A stretch of 64,000 nt of DNA from Methylobacterium jeotgali (GCF_022179345.1 NZ_BPQR01000081.1:1-64000); one strand, 5' to 3'; positions 17,948-26,432 are shown, numbered from the stretch's first letter. Numbers and translations are program-made. The notes: a model not told the origin generated them from the sequence alone.

Positions 17948-18649
17948 TCACCGCGGCATCGCCCCGGGCCGGGTCGGCACCTCTCGACCGGATCGATCCG
18001 GATCGGCCTTGCGCGGGCCGTAGGACTTGAAGCGTTCGACTGTGCGCAAGACCTCCGCATCATCGAGAACGACCGGCGTGCCGACCTGCAGCGCGACCGC
18101 ATACTGCCGGCAGAGCGCCTCCACCTCGACGGCGAGCCACAGCGCCCGCTCGAGATCGGGGCCGGTGGCGATCATGCCGTGGTTGGCGAGCAGGCAGCAG
18201 CTCCGTCCCTCGAGCGCCGCGAGCGCGGCCTCGGAGAGCGCCTGCGTCCCGTAGGGCGCGTAGGGCGCGCAGCGGATCGTCGGCCCGCCGGCCATGGCGA
18301 TCATGTAGTGGACCGCCGGGATCTCCCGGCCGCAGATCGCGAAGGCGGTGGCGTAGGTCGGGTGCGCATGGACGACGGCTCCGGCCTCCGGCCGCGCCGC
18401 CAGGATGTCCCGGTGGAAGCGCCACTCCGAGGACGGCGCGAGCGGGTGGTCGAAGCGGCCCTCCATGTCCATCGCCACGATGTGCTCCGGCGCGAGCTCC
18501 TCCGGGGGGATGCCGGACGGCGTCACCAGGAAGCCGTCGCCCGCCCGCACCGAGACGTTGCCGGAGGTGCCCTGGCTGAGACCGAGCGCGATGATCCGGC
18601 GCGAGACCGAGACCACGGCCTCCCGCAACGCGCCGTCGTGAGCGGACAT
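17948..18649 (-). CDS. Class II aldolase/adducin family protein
   Basis: Zinc-dependent aldolase or epimerase of the fuculose-phosphate aldolase family. The 233-residue protein has the substrate-phosphate motif SQGTSGNVSVR (residues 25-35) and the metal ligands His94, His96 and His157 (AHPT and ANHG motifs), with Glu75 in SSEWRFH as the catalytic acid/base. Length matches single-domain members such as FucA, AraD and YgbL. The sugar substrate is not evident: no kinase or isomerase gene is next to it. It is a single gene bounded by a hairpin on one side and a small divergent gene on the other. Confidence 0.85.
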   Translation of the reverse strand: MSAHDGALREAVVSVSRRIIALGLSQGTSGNVSVRAGDGFLVTPSGIPPEELAPEHIVAMDMEGRFDHPLAPSSEWRFHRDILAARPEAGAVVHAHPTYATAFAICGREIPAVHYMIAMAGGPTIRCAPYAPYGTQALSEAALAALEGRSCCLLANHGMIATGPDLERALWLAVEVEALCRQYAVALQVGTPVVLDDAEVLRTVERFKSYGPRKADPDRSGREVPTRPGAMPR

Positions 18650-18739
18650 GGTTCTTCCCCGAGCGTCTGAGGTGCCGACGCGGAAACTTCCGAAGCGGTC
18701 GGCACGTTGAGGCTCAGATTAACCTTCGCGAGACCCGAC

Positions 18740-18895
18740 ATGAAGACCGATTGGCAGAGCCTCTCCGACCTCGCCCAGGCTCGCGGCCTCAGCCTCGCCG
18801 AGGCGCGCTCGCTCGCCGAGCGCATGCACTGGCCGATGGTGTTCAAGACCCGCGAGACCCTCGTTCTCGCGCCCCCGGCGGCACCCGAGGGCTGA
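18740..18895 (+). CDS. Very small conserved-type protein of unknown function
   Basis: A 51-residue product with a coding-like composition: TDWQSLSDLAQARGLSLAEARSLAERM reads as a short helix-turn-helix-like or amphipathic helical unit, ending Ala/Pro-rich. An in-frame TTG at 18707 could add 11 residues. It lies 75 bases upstream of the Pat-type gene on the same strand and could be its leader cistron. No family name can be given. Confidence 0.4.
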   Translation: MKTDWQSLSDLAQARGLSLAEARSLAERMHWPMVFKTRETLVLAPPAAPEG

Positions 18896-18969
18896 AGCCG
18901 CCTCGGAAACCGTTGACCCGGACCTGAAGATCGCGTCTCTCCGGGCCCTGCCCTGGAGGGAGGCCCGCT

Positions 18970-21651
18970 TTGAGCACCTACCGCTTCGAGAGGCTGCTCA
19001 AACCCGGCTCGATCGCGGTGGTCGGCGCCGGCCAGCGCGAGGGCTCGTTCGGCCGATCCGTCTTCGAAGCGTTGCAGGCCTCGGGCTTTCCCGGCCCGGT
19101 CCATCCCGTCAACCCGCGCCACGTCGCCGTCGAGGGGCATCCTTGCGTGCCGCGGGTGAGCGACATCGCCTCGCCCCCCGACCTCGTGCTCGTGGCGACC
19201 CCGCCGGCCACCGTGCCCGGCATCGTCGACGATGCCGGCGCGAGCGGCTGCGGCGCGGCCGTGATCCTCACCGCCGATCTCGGCTTCGGGCCGAACGATG
19301 CCGGCCCGAGCGCCCGCGAGGCCGCCCGCCGCCACGGGTTGCGCCTCGTCGGCGCCAACAGCATCGGCATCGCCGTCCCGGCGCAGCGTCTCAATGCCAG
19401 CCTGCTCGCCCACGCCCCCGAGAAGGGTGACCTCGCCCTCGTGTCGCAATCCGGCACCGTCGCGGCGGGGGTCCTCGAATGGGCGCGCCCGCGGGGGGTC
19501 GGCTTCTCGGCGATCCTGTCCCTCGGCCGCTCGTGGGACGTCGACGCCGCCGACTGCCTCGATCATTTCGCCGCCGATCCCGGCACGCGGGCGATCCTGC
19601 TCTGCCTCGACACCGTCACCGATGCCCGCAAGTTCATGTCGGCCGCCCGCGCCGCCGCCCGCTCGAAGCCGGTCGTGGTGCTGCGCGTCGCCCGAACCGA
19701 TCTCGGGAGCGGGCATCCGCAGCCCGAGACCCATACCGGGGCACTCGCCCGGCCGGAGGCGGTCTACGAGGCGGCCTTCCGGCGGGCGGGCCTGCTCGCC
19801 GTCGCCGATCTCGACGAGATGTTCTCCGCGGTGGAGACGCTCTCGCGCCAGCGCCCGTTCCCCGGCCGGCGCCTCGCGATCCTGTCCAACGGCCACGGCA
19901 TCGGCGCGCTCGCCGCGAACCGGCTGACGGAGCGCAGCGGCAGCCTCGCCGCCCTCTCGGACGCCGGCGGCCTGCCGGTGCCGAACCCGGTCAATCTCGG
20001 CATCGACGCAGGGCCTTCCGCCTTCGCGGCGGCGCTCGAGCCGCTGCTCGCGAGCCGGGCGACCGACGCGGTGCTGGCGATCCACGTCCCGACGATCCGT
20101 TCGAACGCCGTCGAGGTCGCCTCGGCGATCTCGGAGACCGTCCGCCGGGCCCGCGCCGGCGGCAGCCGGCGCCTGCCGGTCTTCGCGGTGTCGCTGGGCG
20201 ACACGCCGGGCGCGACGGACCTGCTGTCGGGCGCGGCGATCCCGCATTTCTCCACGGATTCCGAGGCGGTGGAGGGCTTCCTGCACCTCGTGCGCTACAG
20301 GGAGGCGCAGGACGACCTCATGCGCACCCCCGCCTCGCTGCCGCGGGACTTCGCGCCGGACGTCGCCCGCGCCCGCGCGATCGTGGCCGGCGCCCTGCGC
20401 CAGGGGGCGAGCTGGCTCGATCCGCTCCAGGTCGCTGGCCTGCTCGACGCCTACGGCATCGCCGGCCAGCCCCTGACGCTGGTGCCCGACATCGACGCGG
20501 CCGCCTCCGCCGCCTGGCCGATCATCGCCGCCGGCGGCAGCGTCGCCCTCAAGGTCGCCTCGCCCGACATCGTCCACAAGTCGGACATCGGCGGCGTGCG
20601 CCTCGACCTCACCTCGGAGGCCGACGTGCGAGAGGCCGCCCGCGAGATCCTGGCCCGGGCCCGGCGGGAGCGGCCGGCGGCGCGCATCACCGGCTTCTGC
20701 GTGCAGCCCATGGTCCGCCTCGGCCGGCGCATCGAGCTGATCGCCGGCATCGCCGAGGACCCGACCTTCGGGCCGGTCGTGGTGTTCGGCCGCGGCGGCA
20801 CCGCGGTCGAGGTCGTCGACGACCGGGCGCTCGCCCTGCCGCCCCTCGACCTGGCGCTCGCCGACGAGCTGATCGGCCGCACCCGCGTCGCCCGGCGTCT
20901 TGCCGGCTACCGGGATGTCCCGCCCGCCGACCGGGCGGCGCTGGCGCTGATCCTGGTGAAGCTCGCCCAGCTTTCCGCCGACCTGCCGCAGGTGCGCGAG
21001 CTCGACATCAACCCGCTGCTGGCCGACGACACCGGCGCGGTGGCCCTCGACGCGCGGGTGCGCGTCTCCCGCGAGACCGGCCGCGACGGGCGCCGGGCGG
21101 TCGGCGCCGGCCATCCCCGCTTCGCGATCCGCCCCTACCCCGTCGAATGGGAGCGCACGCTCGCCCTCAAGGACGGCCCCGCCGAGGTGCGCCCGGTGCG
21201 CCCGGAGGACGAGGGGATGTTCCGAGCCTTCTTCGAGACGGTCGACCCAGAGGACGTGCGCCTGCGCTTCTTCTCGCCGGTGAAGGACTTCAGCCACGCC
21301 TTCCTCGCCCGGCTGACCCAGCTCGACTACTCCCGCGCCATCGCCTTCGTGGCGCTGCGCGAGGGCGCGGACGGCCCGCGGATGCTCGGCGCCGTGCGCC
21401 TCCACGCCGACGCCAACCACGAGAGCGGCGAGTACGCGATCCTGGTGCGCTCCGATCTCCAGGGCGCGGGCCTCGGCGACGCGCTGATGCGGCTGATGAT
21501 CGACTGGGCCGGCGCCGAGGGCATCCGCCGCATCGAGGGCACGGTGCTCGCCGAGAACCGGGCGATGCTCGCGGTCTGCCGCCGCCTCGGCTTCCAAGCC
21601 CGCATCGATCCGGACGATCCCGGCCTCGTGAAGGTCGAGCGGTCGGTCTGA
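18970..21651 (+). CDS. Pat/YfiQ-type protein: NDP-forming acyl-CoA synthetase domains fused to a GNAT acetyltransferase
   Basis: The 893-residue protein has the order of PatZ/Pat lysine acetyltransferases: CoA-binding Rossmann domain (residues 1-130, KPGSIAVVGAGQ), succinyl-CoA-synthetase-like domains (to about 460), ATP-grasp domain (about 480-705, with VALKVASPDIVHKSDIGGVRL) and a C-terminal GNAT domain (about 735-890, VRSDLQGAGLGDALMRLMI). Such proteins acetylate acetyl-CoA synthetase and other enzymes. The phosphohistidine region reads THTGALARPEAVYEAAFRRAGLL, so the histidine of active ADP-forming synthetases (His255 here) is kept; dedicated Pat enzymes usually lose synthetase activity. 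The TTG start has GGAGGGAGG just upstream. The gene may therefore encode both activities. Confidence 0.85.
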   Translation: MSTYRFERLLKPGSIAVVGAGQREGSFGRSVFEALQASGFPGPVHPVNPRHVAVEGHPCVPRVSDIASPPDLVLVATPPATVPGIVDDAGASGCGAAVILTADLGFGPNDAGPSAREAARRHGLRLVGANSIGIAVPAQRLNASLLAHAPEKGDLALVSQSGTVAAGVLEWARPRGVGFSAILSLGRSWDVDAADCLDHFAADPGTRAILLCLDTVTDARKFMSAARAAARSKPVVVLRVARTDLGSGHPQPETHTGALARPEAVYEAAFRRAGLLAVADLDEMFSAVETLSRQRPFPGRRLAILSNGHGIGALAANRLTERSGSLAALSDAGGLPVPNPVNLGIDAGPSAFAAALEPLLASRATDAVLAIHVPTIRSNAVEVASAISETVRRARAGGSRRLPVFAVSLGDTPGATDLLSGAAIPHFSTDSEAVEGFLHLVRYREAQDDLMRTPASLPRDFAPDVARARAIVAGALRQGASWLDPLQVAGLLDAYGIAGQPLTLVPDIDAAASAAWPIIAAGGSVALKVASPDIVHKSDIGGVRLDLTSEADVREAAREILARARRERPAARITGFCVQPMVRLGRRIELIAGIAEDPTFGPVVVFGRGGTAVEVVDDRALALPPLDLALADELIGRTRVARRLAGYRDVPPADRAALALILVKLAQLSADLPQVRELDINPLLADDTGAVALDARVRVSRETGRDGRRAVGAGHPRFAIRPYPVEWERTLALKDGPAEVRPVRPEDEGMFRAFFETVDPEDVRLRFFSPVKDFSHAFLARLTQLDYSRAIAFVALREGADGPRMLGAVRLHADANHESGEYAILVRSDLQGAGLGDALMRLMIDWAGAEGIRRIEGTVLAENRAMLAVCRRLGFQARIDPDDPGLVKVERSV

Positions 21652-21670
21652 GCCCCCGGCCGGTTCGGCC

Positions 21671-21868
21671 TCAGTCCTCGCCGGACGTCCGCTCGTCGGG
21701 CGAAGCCTGATCGTGGCCCTGCGCAGGCCGGTTCCAGCGCCGGCCGGCCGGGCGGCGCACGGCGCCCTTCTCGATGATGCCGGTGCTCTCCGCCACGCGC
21801 TTCGCCTTCGCGTTGAATTCGGCGGCCGAGAGCGATTGGGCGCGGCCGTAGGGGGACGAGCGGTTCAT
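21671..21868 (-). CDS. Small basic protein of unknown function
   Basis: A 65-residue protein starting NRSSPYGRAQSLSAAEFNAKAKRVAESTGIIEKG and ending in a charged Arg/Pro/Asp tail. Composition (basic, no hydrophobic run) suggests a soluble, perhaps nucleic-acid or protein-binding peptide. The ATG at 21868 is preferred over a frame opening at 21991 because the extra residues lie in an AT-rich promoter-like zone. It is convergent with the Pat-type gene. No family name can be given. Confidence 0.45.
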   Translation of the reverse strand: MNRSSPYGRAQSLSAAEFNAKAKRVAESTGIIEKGAVRRPAGRRWNRPAQGHDQASPDERTSGED

Positions 21869-21990
21869 GACGGGCTTTCGGCGATGCGACGGCAGAACGA
21901 GGTCGCTGCCCGCGCTCACCGACGAGACCCTATTTCGCGACCGATCATGCGTCAAAGATAAATTCGTTCGATGAAAAATTTTCGCAGCCA

Positions 21991-22019
21991 TTGTGAAATT
22001 TACCGAGTGTGATTATACG
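21991..22019 (+). promoter_or_regulatory. Candidate promoter of the cold-shock gene with a long leader
   Basis: TTGTGA at 21991-21996, a 17-base spacer and TATACG at 22014-22019 lie in the most AT-rich part of the region. Transcription from about 22026 would give a 5' leader of some 140 bases before the csp start, the length typical of cold-shock mRNAs whose leaders act as thermosensors. Confidence 0.5.
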
Positions 22020-22166
22020 ATCTCATATCGATCAGCGCTCGAAATTATTTGGCGGCGATTCTTCGCGTCCGGTTCGAATAATTTTCCTTCACGCATCGAT
22101 TTGCGAACGAGTCCGGGCGCCTGCGCGCGGACGACTTCATAGCTACCGGAAATATCAGGACTTTCA

Positions 22167-22376
22167 ATGAGCATCGGCACGGTCAAGTGGTTCAACGATC
22201 AGAAGGGCTTCGGCTTCATTCAGCCTGAGGACGGCGGCCAGGACGTTTTCGTCCATATCTCCGCCGTCGAGCGGGCGGGCCTGCCCGGCCTCACCGAGGG
22301 GCAGAAGATCAGCTACGAGCTCGAGACGGATCGCCGGAGCGGCAAGAAGTCCGCCGGACAGCTCCAGACCGTTTGA
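22167..22376 (+). CDS. cspA: Cold-shock domain protein (CspA family)
   Basis: Single-stranded nucleic-acid-binding RNA chaperone of 69 residues forming one OB-fold. RNP1 is seen as KGFGFIQ (residues 13-19) and RNP2 as VFVHISA (about 27-33), with the aromatic surface residues in place. It begins SIGTVKWFNDQKG as in the family. A candidate promoter about 175 bases upstream gives a long untranslated leader, and a GC-rich hairpin (22406-22429) follows the gene. Several such genes usually exist per alphaproteobacterial genome, so whether this one is cold-induced is inference. Confidence 0.95.
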   Translation: MSIGTVKWFNDQKGFGFIQPEDGGQDVFVHISAVERAGLPGLTEGQKISYELETDRRSGKKSAGQLQTV

Positions 22377-22405
22377 ACCGCGACGGACCCGAGCGCGGGT
22401 TCTAT

Positions 22406-22429
22406 GGGCCGCTCCCTCCGGGGCGGCCC
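22406..22429 (+). terminator. Probable terminator after the cold-shock gene
   Basis: GGGCCGCTCC (22406-22415) pairs with GGGGCGGCCC (22420-22429), ten pairs with one G-T, loop CTCC, followed by TTCTCGT. The U-tract is weak, so partial read-through into the gene at 22496 is possible. Confidence 0.55.
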
Positions 22430-22495
22430 TTCTCGTGTCCGGACCCGCGATCTCCCGCGGGCCGTGCGGCATGGATCGAACATCGAGGAGAGGAC

Positions 22496-22696
22496 ATGTC
22501 CCACAAGTTCAAGCTCGGGCAGCGCGTGCGCTACGCGCATACGGTCCACAGTGACGGCGCCTCCTCGCGAGGAGACGTGTGCGAGGTCGTGCGGCTGATG
22601 CCCGAGGATCAGACCGGCGAGCCGTCCTACCGCATCCGGTCGTCGACGGGCGAGCGCGCCGTCCGGGAGGGCGAGATCATCCTTGCCATGCGCTGA
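22496..22696 (+). CDS. Small conserved protein, possible beta-barrel regulator-like
   Basis: A 66-residue protein starting SHKFKLGQRVRYAHTVHSDG and running through VCEVVRLMPEDQTGEPSYRIRS to a short end. The alternation of polar and hydrophobic residues and the 'GQRVRY...YRIRS...E' pattern resemble small SH3-like beta barrels found across Hyphomicrobiales, but no function is known. The ATG is preceded by GAGGAGAGG. It is downstream of the cold-shock gene and convergent with the YdcZ gene. Confidence 0.65.
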   Translation: MSHKFKLGQRVRYAHTVHSDGASSRGDVCEVVRLMPEDQTGEPSYRIRSSTGERAVREGEIILAMR

Positions 22697-22719
22697 CGGG
22701 CGTAACGCGCGGCGATGTC

Positions 22720-23163
22720 CTAGGAGCGGGCCACCAGCAAGACGCCGCCGATCATCAGCGCTCCGCCGAGCAGGCGCAGCGGGCCCGCCGCGTGGGGCTC
22801 GAAGCCGACCCAGCCGAAATGGTCGAGGACGATCGAGGCGATGACGCCCGCCGTCACCGTCAGGCCGAGGAAAGTCGCAGCGCCGACCCCTTGGGCGAGG
22901 GTGAGCTGCGCCGCGACGATGCCGCCGCCGAGCGCGCCCCCGAGCCAGCCCCACCAGGGCACCGCCGCGATCTGCTCGGGGCCTGGCCAGGACAGGCGGC
23001 CCGAGACAAGACCGATCAGCAGCACCGTGGTCGCCGTCGTCAGGCCGACCGCGATCCCGCCCGCGAAGGGCTGCCCGAGGCCGCGGGCCAGCGCCGCGTT
23101 CATCCCCGGCTGCACCGCCGTCGCGATACCGACGAGCAGGATGAGCGGGTAGGCGATCCACAT
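22720..23163 (-). CDS. DMT superfamily transporter, YdcZ/DUF606 family
   Basis: A 147-residue integral membrane protein with five hydrophobic segments, beginning WIAYPLILLVGIATAVQPGMNAALARGLGQP, the typical start of DUF606 proteins, which are half-size relatives of EamA-type drug/metabolite transporters and probably act as dimers. Gly-rich helices and a final LGGALMIGGVLLV helix fit the family. GGAGGA lies ahead of the ATG. Substrate unknown. Confidence 0.85.
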   Translation of the reverse strand: MWIAYPLILLVGIATAVQPGMNAALARGLGQPFAGGIAVGLTTATTVLLIGLVSGRLSWPGPEQIAAVPWWGWLGGALGGGIVAAQLTLAQGVGAATFLGLTVTAGVIASIVLDHFGWVGFEPHAAGPLRLLGGALMIGGVLLVARS

Positions 23164-23193
23164 CGCGCGGTCCTCCGGGAGGTTGGAATCGAG

Positions 23194-23227
23194 AGGGCCC
23201 CGCACCGCGTCGGCGGTACGGGGCCCT
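23194..23227 (-). terminator. Terminator downstream of dps
   Basis: A 15-bp stem (23194-23208 with 23213-23227) containing one mismatch and closed by a four-base loop lies 32 bases beyond the dps stop codon, in the gap to the ydcZ-like gene. The T-tract on the minus strand is short (TCTCGATT). Confidence 0.65.
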
Positions 23228-23258
23228 GTGGCGTCGGCCTTGGCGGCCGGAGGGGGGC

Positions 23259-23792
23259 TTAGTGGCCGCCCTGGGTCGCCTCGCGGGTCGACTCGTAGAG
23301 GAACCAGGTCCGCTCCTCGGACTCGTCGATCCACTCCTCGATGAGGCTCGTGGTCGAGACGTCGTTGGCCTCGTCGGTGATCTCGTGCAGCTCGCGCATG
23401 TTGGCGGTGAGCTGGCGGTTGTCGTCGCGCAGCTCCTTGAGCATGTCGAGCGGGCTCACGTACTCGGCGTTGTTGTCGGCGACCCGCTTCAGGCTCTCGG
23501 CCTGGCCCAGCGAGCGCAGCGTGGTGCCGCCGATCTTGCGGGCGCGCTCGCCGACGGCGTCGATGATCGCGAAGATCTGCTCCGACTGCGCGTCAAGGAG
23601 CAGGTGGTAGTCGCGGAAGTTCGGGCCGCTGACGTGCCAGTGGAAGTTCTTGGTCTTGATGTAGAGGGCGAAGAGGTCCGAAAGCAGGACGGTCAGGCCC
23701 TCGGAGATCTTCTTCACGTCCTTGGGATCGAGGTCGGTCGGCGTGTTGAGGCGGTCGCTGCCGACGCGCTGGATGGGCTTGGCCTTGGCCAT
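23259..23792 (-). CDS. dps: DNA-binding ferritin-like protein Dps
   Basis: Forms 12-subunit cages that oxidise and store iron with hydrogen peroxide and shield DNA during starvation and oxidative stress. The 177-residue protein has the ferroxidase ligand block KNFHWHVSGPNFRDYHLLLDAQ (His and Asp/Glu ligands at the dimer interface) and ends with a helical EEWIDESEERTWFLYES. The N-terminal tail carries several lysines (AKAKPIQR, DPKDVKK), often used to touch DNA. The start at 23792 has GGAGA upstream. A strong hairpin follows. Confidence 0.93.
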   Translation of the reverse strand: MAKAKPIQRVGSDRLNTPTDLDPKDVKKISEGLTVLLSDLFALYIKTKNFHWHVSGPNFRDYHLLLDAQSEQIFAIIDAVGERARKIGGTTLRSLGQAESLKRVADNNAEYVSPLDMLKELRDDNRQLTANMRELHEITDEANDVSTTSLIEEWIDESEERTWFLYESTREATQGGH

Positions 23793-23975
23793 GGGATCGT
23801 CTCCGGGGCTTGAACGGATCTCGTCGGCGCGCCCGTCCTGTCGGCGGCGCCTCACGTTCCGCAGAAAGCCCGGGGCGGTCCGATTGTTCCGCGCCGCGGG
23901 GCCGCTCTGCACAGCCTGCAGGCGCGGCCCATAGATCCCTTTCGCCCTTCCTGAGCCGGACCGGCCGGAAGCGCT

Positions 23976-25604
23976 CTAGCCGCGCGGACCGACGAGGCCC
24001 GGCGGCAGCGGGATGGGCGAGCCATCGCTGTCGGCCCGCGCGGTCGGGCGCGGCGCCGGCTTCGGCGCGATGGACCCGGTGGTCGTGACGTCGCGGGGGC
24101 GCGCGGGCGGCGGCGATACGGGCGCGGGAGCGGCTGCCCCGGCGGCGGCCTTCGCGGGCTCCTTCGACCGGGCGGGCGCCGGAGGCTGGGTGCGGCCGGG
24201 CGCGGCCTCGCGGCTCGCCGAGCGCTCCTGGGGCGCGGTGGGGGAGCCCGGCGTGTCGAGCCCGTAGATGTCGTCGCGGAAATGCGCCCGTCCGTCGGGG
24301 GTCGCGTAGCCCGTCAGGTAGACGAAGGTCACCGGGATCGGCTTGCCGAGCTTGAGATCGCGGCGCTCGCCCGTGGCGATGCCGGTCTCGATCTCGATCG
24401 GCCCCCAGGACGAGCCCGGCCCGTTCGGCCCCTCGACCCCCTGGAGGAGCCAGCCGATGAGTTCCTTCACCTGCCCTACCCGCACGCAGCCGTGGGAGTG
24501 GAAGCGGATGTCGCGGGTGAAGTACGACTTCGCCGGCGTGTCGTGCATGTAGACCGCGTGGCGGTTCGGCATGTCGATGCGCACCTGGCCGAGCGAGTTG
24601 TCGAAGCCGGGGTCCTGCCGCAGGGTGTAGTTGACAGCCTTCTCGCCCTTCCAGTCGATCGAGACCGCCTCGACCTCCTGGCCCTTGCCGTCGAGGATGC
24701 GGATGTGGTTGCGGGCGAGCCAGCCCGCATCCTTGCGCATCTTGGGGATGATCTCGTTCTTCACGACCGAGACCGGCAGCGTCCAGGTCGGGTTGAAGTT
24801 CACGTCCGTGATGCGGGTCTCGACGGAGGGCGTCGGCTTGTCGGGGCTGCCGACCACGGCGACGTAGCGCCGGGCGACGACGCCCTTCTCCACCGCCTCG
24901 ACGCTGGCGGACGGGATGTTCACGACGACGTAGCGCTCGCCATACGCGAAGCTCGAGCCCATCAGCCGCGCCGCCGAGGCGGCGAGCTGGCGCTGGCGGA
25001 CGCTTGCCGGCACGTTCAGCGCCGCGAGCGTCTGCTTGCCCACGAGCCCGGTCTCGGCGAGCCCGTGCCGGGCCTGGAAGCTCTTCACCGCGGCGGCGAG
25101 CGGCGCGTCGTAGCGGTCGCTGGCGGGGGCGTCGGCGGGAAGGTCGCCGGTCAGGGTGAGATGGTGGCGCAGCGCCGGGATCGCCGGATCGCGGGCGCCG
25201 GCCTTCGGCGCGAAGCCCGCGGGCAGCATCTCCCAGCCGCCGGCCTCGGCGAAGGCCTGGTAGCGCTCGGCCATGCGCAGCGTGTCGAGGAAGGTCGAGG
25301 GCGCGAGGCTCGGCACCGGATCGGCGGAGACGCGGGCATAGACGAGGGGCGCGGCCTCGCGGCTCTTCTTCGGCATGGCGGCCGCTGCGGGCGCGGGCTG
25401 CGGCGGCAGGGCGGGCGGCTCGGCGGGAGCCGGCGCTTCGGCCGGGGCAGGTGCCGCGACCGGGGCGGGGGACGGCGCGGAGGGGGCCGTCGAAGGCGGC
25501 GACTGCGCGAGGGCGCCGCCGACCGTCAGGGCCAGCGCCAGGACGGCGAGGCTGGGAGACTCGAAGAGACGCTGCACGCCGATACCCTGGCCCCGGGGAC
25601 ACAT
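23976..25604 (-). CDS. L,D-transpeptidase (YkuD) with peptidoglycan-binding domain
   Basis: Makes 3-3 cross-links or attaches proteins in peptidoglycan using an active-site cysteine. The 542-residue precursor has a signal peptide (core LAVLALALTVGGALAQ), a long Pro/Ala-rich linker (about residues 35-80), an LD-transpeptidase scaffold region, a PG_binding_1 motif (AAVKSFQARHGLAETGLVGKQT), and the YkuD domain with HDTPAKSYFTRDIRFHSHGCVR, holding the catalytic His and Cys. The tail after about residue 470 is Pro/Ala-rich and probably disordered. An in-frame GTG at 25577 would give a tighter signal peptide and may be the true start. Overall this is the YcbB/LdtD-like class. Confidence 0.88.
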   Translation of the reverse strand: MCPRGQGIGVQRLFESPSLAVLALALTVGGALAQSPPSTAPSAPSPAPVAAPAPAEAPAPAEPPALPPQPAPAAAAMPKKSREAAPLVYARVSADPVPSLAPSTFLDTLRMAERYQAFAEAGGWEMLPAGFAPKAGARDPAIPALRHHLTLTGDLPADAPASDRYDAPLAAAVKSFQARHGLAETGLVGKQTLAALNVPASVRQRQLAASAARLMGSSFAYGERYVVVNIPSASVEAVEKGVVARRYVAVVGSPDKPTPSVETRITDVNFNPTWTLPVSVVKNEIIPKMRKDAGWLARNHIRILDGKGQEVEAVSIDWKGEKAVNYTLRQDPGFDNSLGQVRIDMPNRHAVYMHDTPAKSYFTRDIRFHSHGCVRVGQVKELIGWLLQGVEGPNGPGSSWGPIEIETGIATGERRDLKLGKPIPVTFVYLTGYATPDGRAHFRDDIYGLDTPGSPTAPQERSASREAAPGRTQPPAPARSKEPAKAAAGAAAPAPVSPPPARPRDVTTTGSIAPKPAPRPTARADSDGSPIPLPPGLVGPRG

Positions 25605-25696
25605 GCCGGCATCATCGGCAGGGATGGTTACCAATCCCTGTCGGCCGGCTCCCCGCCGCGGCCTGCGCCGTGTCCCGGCGCACCCCGCACCCTCCC

Positions 25697-26113
25697 TCAG
25701 CCGAGCCCGCCCAGGCGGCACACAGCCGCCCATTCCTGCGGGGTCACCGGCTGCACGGAGAGGCGGGCGTTCTTCACGAGCACCATCTCGGCGCAGGCGG
25801 GCTCGCCGCGGATGGTCTCCAGGGTGACGGGGCGGGGCATCGGCTCGACGGCGCGCACGTCGACCATGCCGAAGCGGCCGCTCTCGTCGGTGTGGTCGGG
25901 ATAGTAGGGCCGGATCACCTCGACGATGCCGACGACGGCCTTGCCCTCGTTCGAGTGGTAGAAGAAGCCCTGCTCGCCGACCTGCATCGCCGTGAGCTGC
26001 TTCTTGGCGAGGTGGTTGCGCACCCCGTTCCAGTGCGTACCGGCCTCGCCCGCGGCGACCTGCTGATCCCAGGACCACGAATCCGGTTCGGACTTGAAGA
26101 GCCAGTGGGCCAT
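25697..26113 (-). CDS. EVE domain protein
   Basis: A single EVE domain of 138 residues, the PUA-related fold thought to read modified bases (THYN1 family). The family signatures are all present: MAHWLFKSEPDSWSWD at the start, HWNGVRNHLAKKQL, GFFYHSNEGKAVVGIVEV in the aromatic pocket region, and VKNARLSVQPVTPQEW near the end. GGGGAG precedes the ATG. EVE proteins often sit near restriction or RNA-modification genes, but here the neighbours are an L,D-transpeptidase and a divergent carboxylate carrier, so no link is drawn. Confidence 0.9.
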   Translation of the reverse strand: MAHWLFKSEPDSWSWDQQVAAGEAGTHWNGVRNHLAKKQLTAMQVGEQGFFYHSNEGKAVVGIVEVIRPYYPDHTDESGRFGMVDVRAVEPMPRPVTLETIRGEPACAEMVLVKNARLSVQPVTPQEWAAVCRLGGLG

Positions 26114-26234
26114 GAGACGCTCCCCGCGATACCGGCGACGCTATAGCCGCTCGCGCCGCCCCGGCATCGGGAAATCCGGCTTATCCACGCCCGAGCGCCT
26201 CTGGCCGGGGCAGCGGGCGGGAGCCGCGAGGTCC

Positions 26235-26290
26235 GGACATTTTGTCCAGTCCCATCGAGGCCGACCTCGGCCAGCGCGGACAAAATGTCC
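26235..26290 (+). promoter_or_regulatory. Paired upstream activator sites for the sigma-54 promoter
   Basis: Two 13-base sites, GGACATTTTGTCC (26235-26247) and GGACAAAATGTCC (26278-26290), are exact inverted copies of one another and each is itself a GGACA-N3-TGTCC palindrome. Their centres are 43 bp apart, about four helix turns, and 144 and 101 bp upstream of the predicted start of transcription, where NtrC-family activators normally bind. The likely protein is the response regulator encoded at 28218-29600. Confidence 0.7.
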
Positions 26291-26358
26291 AACTCCTCGC
26301 CAAGTAAAAATCGTGTCAAGCAATTGATAGGAATTAAGAAAACGCCCTTTCTTCCGGC

Positions 26359-26374
26359 TGGCTCGGACATTGCT
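26359..26374 (+). promoter_or_regulatory. Sigma-54 promoter (-24/-12) of the carboxylate carrier gene
   Basis: TGGCTCGGACATTGCT matches the RpoN consensus TGGCACG-N4-TTGCW at all but one of its fixed positions, with GG at 26360-26361 and GC at 26372-26373 separated by the required ten bases. Start of transcription would be about 26385, leaving a 48-base leader with AGGAGG before the ATG. Confidence 0.8.
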
Positions 26375-26432
26375 CTGAAACGGATGGAGCGCGGCGGAGA
26401 TCGCGCCCCGATCGGTCCCGTCAGGAGGAAAC

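Noticed and set aside
22013..22195. A 60-codon minus-strand frame overlapping the cold-shock gene start
   Set aside because: It lies across the csp leader and start codon, has no ribosome binding site and no family; the AT-rich leader explains the open frame.
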